Assembly: GCA_017444705.1 (NCBI GenBank)
Contig: JAFSWA010000099.1
Coordinates: 1-8,313 of the forward strand
Origin: a bacterium
Lineage (GTDB): Bacteria > Cyanobacteriota > Vampirovibrionia > Gastranaerophilales > Gastranaerophilaceae
Direction of reading: 5' to 3'
Length of the DNA: 8,313 nucleotides
The translations under genes and the position numbers were made by a program. Below the pieces are notes generated by a model that saw only the letters and a program-made list of their open reading frames with translations, was not told the DNA's origin and searched no databases. Shown piece after piece: positions 1-5,357 of the stretch (position 1 is its first letter; each line of letters opens with the position of its first letter).

Positions 1-200
1 CCTCCAATTGTTTGTAAATTCCCCAAATTTGTTATTTTAGAATTGCTAAAATAAGCCTCCCCGCCGATTGTTTGTAAATTTCCCAAATTTATTATTTGAG
101 AATTTCTAAAATCCGCAACACCACCTATTGTTTGCAAATTTACTAAATTTGTTATTTTAGAATTACTAAAATCAGCATGACCTTCAATTGTTTTTACATT
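1..200 (-). repeat. Tandem 60-bp coding repeats (20-residue LRR-like units)
   Basis: Three full units (200-141, 140-81, 80-21) and part of a fourth (20-1) lie in register inside the partial leftward gene. The protein consensus is N-L-Q-T-I-G-G-x-A-[DY]-F-x-N-S-[KQ]-I-[TI]-N-L-[GV], and the leucine and isoleucine spacing is LRR-like. By hand, the blocks 1-60 and 61-120 agree at 49 of 60 bases, as do 1-60 and 121-180, so the copies are recent or homogenised. The first unit (residues 372-391, with IEGHADF) is the most diverged, as expected for a cap. The array continues out of the window. Confidence 0.9.
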
Positions 201-1313
201 TTTAAGTAATTTATTTTCATCAATGTCAAAATCATTATAAGTAAATTTATTATTATTAATCTCTAATTTTGGTTGACTATATTCTGAAAGTATTAATAAT
301 CCGTCTTTATCTTTTTTTACATCAATTCCAAAAATTTTATATATTTCTTCTGATGAAGCATTTTTTACCATATCTTTAATATTGTCAAATTGCTCTTTTA
401 TTTTCCGTGCCTCGCCTATCTCTTCTTTTGCTTTTTCAGATAATCTGTTTTTCTTTACATTTTCATCTATGTGTTCCATAAGAATATCAAAATATCTGAA
501 CGGAATTTTATAATTATTTTTTTCGCCCTGTACTTCCAAAATTACATTTTCAAAAAAACGAACAGCTAATTTTGGCTTACCATTTTCAAGATATATATGA
601 AAATCTCCTCCACGCAAACAATGTTCGGCAAACCAAGATTTTGTACACCAATTATTGTGAGAAAGAAGTTTCATCTTTTCTAAATTATGTTCAAAATCTA
701 AAATATTGTTTGAAATAACTACCCATCCCGTTTTATTTTCATAATTTTCTTCTCCGTCTTTTTTTAGTATGCCCTTTTGAAGATTCATCTGATATATTTT
801 TGAAAAATTAGCATCAAATTTTGGATTATCTTTCGCTTTTTCTTGAATTTGAGATATTGTATCAGCCAAAATTTCTTTATTCAAAACAGGAGGCAGTGAA
901 TCCTCATTTGGTTTTAAATCCTTTGTAATGCCGTCCAAAATCAAAAGTGAAATCGCTCCTGTATAGGCATCATTTTCTTTTTGGACATAGTCAAACCACT
1001 CTTTGAGCATGGTTTTTCTTTGAGTAACGGTTTCTTGCTGCCTGCCTTTATAATCTTTATTTACAATATTATCAACCTTTTTCTTGCACCAATTTTGTAA
1101 GTCCTCATTTGTATTGAATTTTTCAATCGGGGCTTTGAATTTATTAACTACAAGTAAATCTATGCCCTGAAATTGAGTTTTCTTTAACGCACCGAAAGAA
1201 ACCGTATCACAACGAAGCGGAGAAAGACAATTATGCTTTTTCACCCCGTTTTTATTGTAATTTTGATTAACCTTAAAATTTTCAACGTTAAAATTACTGA
1301 AACTCATTTCCAT
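1..1313 (-). CDS. Partial LRR-like repeat protein with a WCTKSW-motif domain (3' end beyond window)
   Basis: The minus-strand frame is open from ATG 1313 to the left edge: 437 complete codons and no stop, so the C-terminus is missing. I chose ATG 1313 because AGGG lies 5 nt upstream; ATG 1307 is the in-frame alternative. Layout: residues 1-45 are a low-complexity polar leader with VSFGA at 38-42. Residues 46-200 look helical and charged. Residues 222-281 form a compact domain starting NWCTKSW (W222, C223), then a GGDFHIYLENGKPKLAVRF stretch and QGEKNN at 262-267. Residues 282-325 are charged and helical, and from 372 on there are 20-residue LRR-like repeats. No signal peptide or membrane segment is visible. 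The Cys-Thr/Gly-Asp/Lys-Pro/Gln-Gly-Asn order loosely recalls PcfJ-type domains (HCV..Y...G...P...Q..G.N), which is an inference only. The repeats suggest a binding role, ligand unknown. It is transcribed away from the rightward operon. Confidence 0.85.
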   Translation of the reverse strand, partial: MEMSFSNFNVENFKVNQNYNKNGVKKHNCLSPLRCDTVSFGALKKTQFQGIDLLVVNKFKAPIEKFNTNEDLQNWCKKKVDNIVNKDYKGRQQETVTQRKTMLKEWFDYVQKENDAYTGAISLLILDGITKDLKPNEDSLPPVLNKEILADTISQIQEKAKDNPKFDANFSKIYQMNLQKGILKKDGEENYENKTGWVVISNNILDFEHNLEKMKLLSHNNWCTKSWFAEHCLRGGDFHIYLENGKPKLAVRFFENVILEVQGEKNNYKIPFRYFDILMEHIDENVKKNRLSEKAKEEIGEARKIKEQFDNIKDMVKNASSEEIYKIFGIDVKKDKDGLLILSEYSQPKLEINNNKFTYNDFDIDENKLLKNVKTIEGHADFSNSKITNLVNLQTIGGVADFRNSQIINLGNLQTIGGEAYFSNSKITNLGNLQTIG

Positions 1314-1318
1314 ACCAA

Positions 1319-1322
1319 CCCT
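1319..1322 (-). promoter_or_regulatory. Ribosome-binding site of the leftward LRR-like gene
   Basis: On the minus strand AGGG (1322 to 1319) sits 5 nt before ATG 1313. This favours 1313 over the second in-frame ATG at 1307, which would have only a GGTATGGAA context. Confidence 0.5.
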
Positions 1323-1379
1323 AATAAATACATATATAATAAAAACTGTTAATTCTTCATATTTCGGCTTTTACCATTT

Positions 1380-1461
1380 TTGTTACAAAAATTAACAATT
1401 ATAATATTTAATATTAAAAAAAAATATATTGCGAATATTTCATTGTAAATTTTTGTAACAA
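1380..1461. promoter_or_regulatory. 14-bp perfect inverted repeat in the divergent intergenic region; candidate operator pair
   Basis: TTGTTACAAAAATT at 1380-1393 is the exact reverse complement of AATTTTTGTAACAA at 1448-1461. The arms are separated by 54 bp of very A/T-rich sequence. Each arm contains a 9-bp near-palindrome TTGTNACAA (1380-1388 and 1453-1461). The pair lies between the start of the leftward gene and the -10 box of the rightward operon. That is where a regulator acting on both promoters could bind two sites and loop the DNA. The repeat is directly visible; the operator role is inferred, and I do not recognise a specific regulator family. The arms are too far apart for an ordinary terminator hairpin. 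Confidence 0.45.
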
Positions 1462-1489
1462 GATATAGTTATTATAGCAAAAAAAATGC

Positions 1490-1515
1490 TTTACGGGAAT
1501 TGTCTGTGATATAAT
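1490..1515 (+). promoter_or_regulatory. Probable sigma70-type extended -10 promoter of the three-gene operon
   Basis: TATAAT at 1510-1515 is preceded by TGA at 1507-1509, giving the extended -10 form TGnTATAAT. The -35 is poor: TTTACG at 1490-1495 matches TTGACA only partly and leaves a 14-bp spacer, which fits an extended -10 promoter that depends little on the -35. The start of transcription would fall near 1521-1523, leaving a leader of only about 12 nt before ATG 1534. Confidence 0.6.
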
Positions 1516-1524
1516 ACGAGAAAC

Positions 1525-1529
1525 AGGTG
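1525..1529 (+). promoter_or_regulatory. Ribosome-binding site of the first operon gene
   Basis: AGGTG ends 4 nt before ATG 1534, which is close but workable spacing. With the predicted transcription start it makes up most of the leader, leaving no room for a riboswitch or attenuator. Confidence 0.5.
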
Positions 1530-1533
1530 TACA

Positions 1534-2676
1534 ATGAGTAAAATTTCTGCAATAAGTTTTAACAATGGTTCATTTAGTTCGTTTGCTTGGCATCAAAAGC
1601 CGGCTATTACATCTTCTCCATATTATTATGATGAGGATAAAGCAAAAAAAGAGGGGCTAAAAGAGAGTGAGTTATTAACCAACGATATATGTACAAATAC
1701 TAAAATAACTGCGAGAAAAGTTGCAAACACACTGACTGTTTATCCGGTGAAAGGCTTTAAAGGTGATAAAAACGCAAATTTTTATGAATACTTAACTATG
1801 GGCATGTTTCCGTACATTACGGGAGGTTTAACTTTTATCGCGTTATTTAACGGAATTTCAAAACATTTGAGCTTAAAAAGTGCCGAGGCGGCGAAAAAAT
1901 ACGGATTGGGCATGGCTCTTGGTGTTGTATTTTATGCGGCGGCAAAAGCAATATCGAAAAAATTTGTTTCAGTTCCCGTAAAAATGAAAACGGGTGTTGA
2001 TCTTGATTTACCATGCAGAAATGTTGTGAGCATGATAACAAGTACACCCGAAGAATATAAAGCTGAGGAAGAAAGATTAAGTGCTTTGAAAGAAGCGGGA
2101 ATTCCTGACAAAAAGAGTTTTGAATATCATAAAGTTTATGAAAGCGTCGATTATCCTCGATTCGACCTACTGTATGAAAAAGATAAAGATAAAAAACGTA
2201 ATGAATATTATGACAAAATTGCGGAAAAAAATGGCTTTGGTACGAATTTGAATGATTCTGACCAAGAGGTAAAACCTTTTATAAAGGGCGTAGTAAGAAA
2301 AGCAAGGACAGCACAAAATCTTTCTCAATACCTTTGGGCTGCAACAGGTGTGGGAATTGGAGTTCAGGAACCTTGGGCAGAATTATTGGAATTAAGAAGA
2401 GTTTATCCCGGTAAAACGTTTAAAGGTTTTCTTAAAACTACATGCAGAACTTTATATAACTCAACAGTAAAATCATGCAAAGAATTCTTTAACGGCGGAA
2501 GAGAAGGTGCAATAAATCCGCATGCCAAAATTGTAGGTCGAACAATATTGGGTCTTGCATTAATTACAACAGTTGCAGGTGCAATTAATGCAATGAGAAA
2601 TCCGTACATAAAAAATACAAAAGCTATGGATAACTCAACCGTATTTAAAGATAATCAAAGGGTAACAGAGGATTAA
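1534..2676 (+). CDS. Membrane protein of unknown function, 380 aa (smaller paralogue of the operon pair)
   Basis: No function recognised. ATG 1534 is supported by AGGTG upstream and the promoter just before it. The N-terminus carries the tag SAISFNNG (residues 5-12) and is otherwise polar, with no cleavable signal peptide. Hydrophobic segments lie at about 87-106 and 124-141, with a third near the C-terminus at 333-351. A weaker hydrophobic stretch at 265-277 contains LWAATG. Between segments two and three are PVKMKTGVD (148-156), YPRFDLLY (207-214) and a highly charged linker (215-260). The order of these motifs matches the N-terminal 215 residues plus C-terminal anchor of the 885-aa product downstream, so I read the two as paralogues. 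The gene overlaps the next gene's ribosome-binding site and is probably translationally coupled to it. I recall similar proteins as conserved hypotheticals in Gastranaerophilales genomes. That the CDS is real is near certain; the role is unknown. Confidence 0.93.
   Translation: MSKISAISFNNGSFSSFAWHQKPAITSSPYYYDEDKAKKEGLKESELLTNDICTNTKITARKVANTLTVYPVKGFKGDKNANFYEYLTMGMFPYITGGLTFIALFNGISKHLSLKSAEAAKKYGLGMALGVVFYAAAKAISKKFVSVPVKMKTGVDLDLPCRNVVSMITSTPEEYKAEEERLSALKEAGIPDKKSFEYHKVYESVDYPRFDLLYEKDKDKKRNEYYDKIAEKNGFGTNLNDSDQEVKPFIKGVVRKARTAQNLSQYLWAATGVGIGVQEPWAELLELRRVYPGKTFKGFLKTTCRTLYNSTVKSCKEFFNGGREGAINPHAKIVGRTILGLALITTVAGAINAMRNPYIKNTKAMDNSTVFKDNQRVTED
2667..2672 (+). promoter_or_regulatory. 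Ribosome-binding site of the second operon gene, inside the end of the first
   Basis: AGAGGA lies 8 nt before ATG 2681 and within the last codons of the upstream gene, whose TAA is at 2674-2676. The stop-to-start gap is 4 nt. This arrangement favours translational coupling of the two membrane proteins. Confidence 0.75.
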
Positions 2677-2680
2677 AATT

Positions 2681-5338
2681 ATGCCGACATTAGTTGATAT
2701 GGTATTAAAAGATCAATTTACATCTCCATACCTTGATACAACAAGGAATGTAAAACCCGATAAACCAAAAGGGCATCTTGTTGATACTCCTATATATAAA
2801 GCCCCCTATGTTTATGCACAGGATTTGGCGAAAGATACATATGGAATTGTAAAAGGTTGGCAGGGAAAAGCTAATGATTATGAATTGGGGAAACAAAATG
2901 ATATAGGCATGAAACTTGGCGGAATTGCAATTGCTGCTTACTTAACAACAATAAGACCTTCAAAATTACCAAAATTAATGGAATTTATAGGTGCAGGTTC
3001 ATTTTTTGCATCTTTGGCTTTGTGGCCAAAATTAGCCATTGCTCTTCCTTTGAAATTAAGAACAGGAGTTGATATTCAGCAAAAATATGTTGACAGTTAC
3101 GGAAGAAAGAAAAATTTCTTCCAAGATACGCAATATTTACCATGGGATTTGTACAGTAAGGAACAAATTAAAAAGATGGGCGATAAAATGGGCGTTCCTT
3201 ACGATGTTCCAAACAGAGATGAAGTAATAAAAGAAAAAGCGAGAAAGCTCGCCGTTCAAGGCAATACGTTATGGCTTGCAACAGCAGGTTTTGCTACTCC
3301 TATTATGACCGGTTTAATTTGTAAAGGGCTTGAACCTGTTATTAATAATATGAAACAAAAGCATGACTTAAAACAAGCTAAAAAAATCTTAGATGGTCAA
3401 GTTGCACTGCCATCTGCAAAGAAACAAAGACAAGCATTTATTTCATTTTTAACAGAGAATATGGGAAAACCTCTTAGGGCAAGTGATGAACTAATTTCAA
3501 AAATGAATTGGTCCCCTGTTATTTCTCCGTGCATGGATACCGAATTGAAAAAAGATTTGGCTAAGATATTAGAAAATGTGCCAAACGATGTTACTCACGG
3601 TTACGTTGATAATTTATTCAAATTTTTACAGCAGCCTTTTAAAACAGCCGGTATTACAAAAGCAGAAGTAATTGATTTGTTTGAAAAAAACAAAGTATTT
3701 GGCAATCGTAGAGATATGGGTGATGTACCTAACTTAATTGCAAGATACAGAGCTAAAAATCCTCATTCATTTGCTGTTTCTTTACCTGAAATTACTCATG
3801 AATTGTTAATGAGACTTGCTGAGGGGAAAAAGCTTCCGCCTGATGTTCTTCAATCCGTAAAATATGGTTTTTCAATGGAAAATATTTCAACCGTAGTAAA
3901 TGTAAATGACATTAAGGTTCTTGATAAAAAAACAGCCGGACATTTAGTAAATGTATTTGATGAATTAAGTAAATATTTCAGACAAGAAACAGTTTTGAGA
4001 AGATGGGAAAATGCTCATTATACTCCTAATGCGGATTCATTAAACGCATTTAGTTGGAAGAAAAGTTCCGATGCTATTTTATCGGCATTGAAATTTTCTC
4101 CAAAAGAAATGGAATTAATGACTCACGAAGGAACAAATGTTTCCAAAATGGTCGAAGCAAAAATCGTTGAGATTGCAGCTGATCCAAAAAGATACAAGGA
4201 AACAGTTTCTAAAATTGCACAAACAATTGCCGAATATGATGCTGTTATGAATGAATCACTAAGATGTGAGTACAGAAGTTATGTTGATAAAATGTCAAAA
4301 GCGGCAAAAGACTCTTTGGAAAATTTAGGGTTTACTCGTACTGCAAGATATATAGGCGGCTATGATTTAGTGGATGCCGCAGGAAACATTGTTCAGGATG
4401 CATCAAAAGCGGTAAATTATCGTGAAGCAATGAACGGTTCTTTAAGAAATCTTCGTCATACCCTATATGATGAACGTGTACTTGCACAAAAATCCTCAAT
4501 GTACAGATTTATACAAGCACTTGATTTACAAAGAAGATTTTTGGAATGCGATTTTGAAGCCCAGTTTACTGAAGCTATCCCCATGCCCGACCGTAAGTTT
4601 TTCCGACCGATATATAAAGATGTTAAAGAAAGGGCAAGACATGCCATAATGGAATCAACGGCGGCAGACCATGCGGGAAAATTAGGCGGCAAAGCCAAAA
4701 ACGGTTACAAAGCAACAATGCGGTTGTTATATGGAGCTCTTAGTCCGGAATATATTTTAGAAAGATTAGAGACTACATTATATAAAAATAATCCGGATAA
4801 AATAAATTATGTAATGGCAGCTTTTGAAAGAAGTGTTGAAGACGGTTTTCGTGCAGCGGCTGAATCAGGTTGTAATAAATCTATGCTTGCCCGTTGGAGA
4901 ACCGGTTTATCACCTGATACAATAGAAGCTCTTAATGATGCAAGTGATATTGTTAACAAACGATTAGGTTTGAGTGACAGCAAAAGAGTTAATCTTATCG
5001 ATAATATGAAAAGATATTTTCAAACCTTTATAGATAAGGTTGTAAATGCGAAAAGTGATTTTGTAAGAGGCTTTGATTTAACCGAACATAATGTTTCAGG
5101 AGCAATGGACGGACTTGCAGACAGCATGTCGCCGTCATTAAAATCTTCATTAATAGGTTCAAGACCTTATGAAATTGTAAAAGGTGCGGCAAAAGAAACC
5201 GTAAGTTCAAGGAAATGGCTTAAAAAATTCGGTATAGCAGGAGCGGTAATATTAGCGGGAACAATTATTGCGACTACATTTTATGGTCATATCCCCGAAA
5301 AAGAGATGTATATGAGGGACAGCAAAAAAGGTCAATAA
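2681..5338 (+). CDS. Large membrane-anchored helical protein of unknown function, 885 aa
   Basis: No known function or catalytic motif recognised. The ATG follows AGAGGA by 8 nt. Unlike its neighbours the N-terminus lacks an ISF tag; it starts polar and reaches hydrophobic segments at about 75-92, 100-126 and 195-215. Motifs between them are LPLKLRTGVD (122-131), YVDSYGRKKNFFQD (136-149), LPWDLYS (153-159) and LWLATAG (197-203). Residues about 220-845 are soluble, charged and apparently all-helical, with few glycines and no obvious sequence repeats. A strong C-terminal segment at 849-869 is followed by a short charged tail, so the roughly 600-residue central domain is anchored at both ends. 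The N-terminal module and C-terminal anchor parallel the 380-aa product just upstream, making this an expanded paralogue. A 19-bp gap separates it from the GH13 gene. I recall conserved homologues annotated only as hypothetical in Gastranaerophilales. A structural or envelope scaffold role is possible but unproven. Confidence 0.93.
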   Translation: MPTLVDMVLKDQFTSPYLDTTRNVKPDKPKGHLVDTPIYKAPYVYAQDLAKDTYGIVKGWQGKANDYELGKQNDIGMKLGGIAIAAYLTTIRPSKLPKLMEFIGAGSFFASLALWPKLAIALPLKLRTGVDIQQKYVDSYGRKKNFFQDTQYLPWDLYSKEQIKKMGDKMGVPYDVPNRDEVIKEKARKLAVQGNTLWLATAGFATPIMTGLICKGLEPVINNMKQKHDLKQAKKILDGQVALPSAKKQRQAFISFLTENMGKPLRASDELISKMNWSPVISPCMDTELKKDLAKILENVPNDVTHGYVDNLFKFLQQPFKTAGITKAEVIDLFEKNKVFGNRRDMGDVPNLIARYRAKNPHSFAVSLPEITHELLMRLAEGKKLPPDVLQSVKYGFSMENISTVVNVNDIKVLDKKTAGHLVNVFDELSKYFRQETVLRRWENAHYTPNADSLNAFSWKKSSDAILSALKFSPKEMELMTHEGTNVSKMVEAKIVEIAADPKRYKETVSKIAQTIAEYDAVMNESLRCEYRSYVDKMSKAAKDSLENLGFTRTARYIGGYDLVDAAGNIVQDASKAVNYREAMNGSLRNLRHTLYDERVLAQKSSMYRFIQALDLQRRFLECDFEAQFTEAIPMPDRKFFRPIYKDVKERARHAIMESTAADHAGKLGGKAKNGYKATMRLLYGALSPEYILERLETTLYKNNPDKINYVMAAFERSVEDGFRAAAESGCNKSMLARWRTGLSPDTIEALNDASDIVNKRLGLSDSKRVNLIDNMKRYFQTFIDKVVNAKSDFVRGFDLTEHNVSGAMDGLADSMSPSLKSSLIGSRPYEIVKGAAKETVSSRKWLKKFGIAGAVILAGTIIATTFYGHIPEKEMYMRDSKKGQ

Positions 5339-5343
5339 GGTAT

Positions 5344-5349
5344 AAAAGG
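5344..5349 (+). promoter_or_regulatory. Ribosome-binding site of the GH13 gene
   Basis: AAAAGG ends 8 nt before ATG 5358, in the 19-bp gap after the preceding stop codon. I see no separate promoter in this gap, so the gene should be read from the operon transcript. Confidence 0.55.
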
Positions 5350-5357
5350 CGAAGAAT

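Noticed and set aside
1..200. Regular direct repeats that could suggest a CRISPR array
   Set aside because: The 60-bp units abut with no unique spacers, are imperfect copies, and are in frame within a long open reading frame encoding an LRR-like consensus.
1331..1365. Promoter for the leftward gene (TATTAT or AAATAT boxes on the minus strand)
   Set aside because: Several A/T-rich -10-like hexamers exist, but none has a convincing -35 at proper spacing. In such A/T-rich DNA they are not distinguishable from background.
4467..4649. Small plus-strand ORF (60 codons) inside the 885-aa gene
   Set aside because: It lies in another frame of a strongly supported long gene, has no clear ribosome-binding site of its own and encodes nothing recognisable. 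The antisense ORFs in the three rightward genes were dropped for the same reason.
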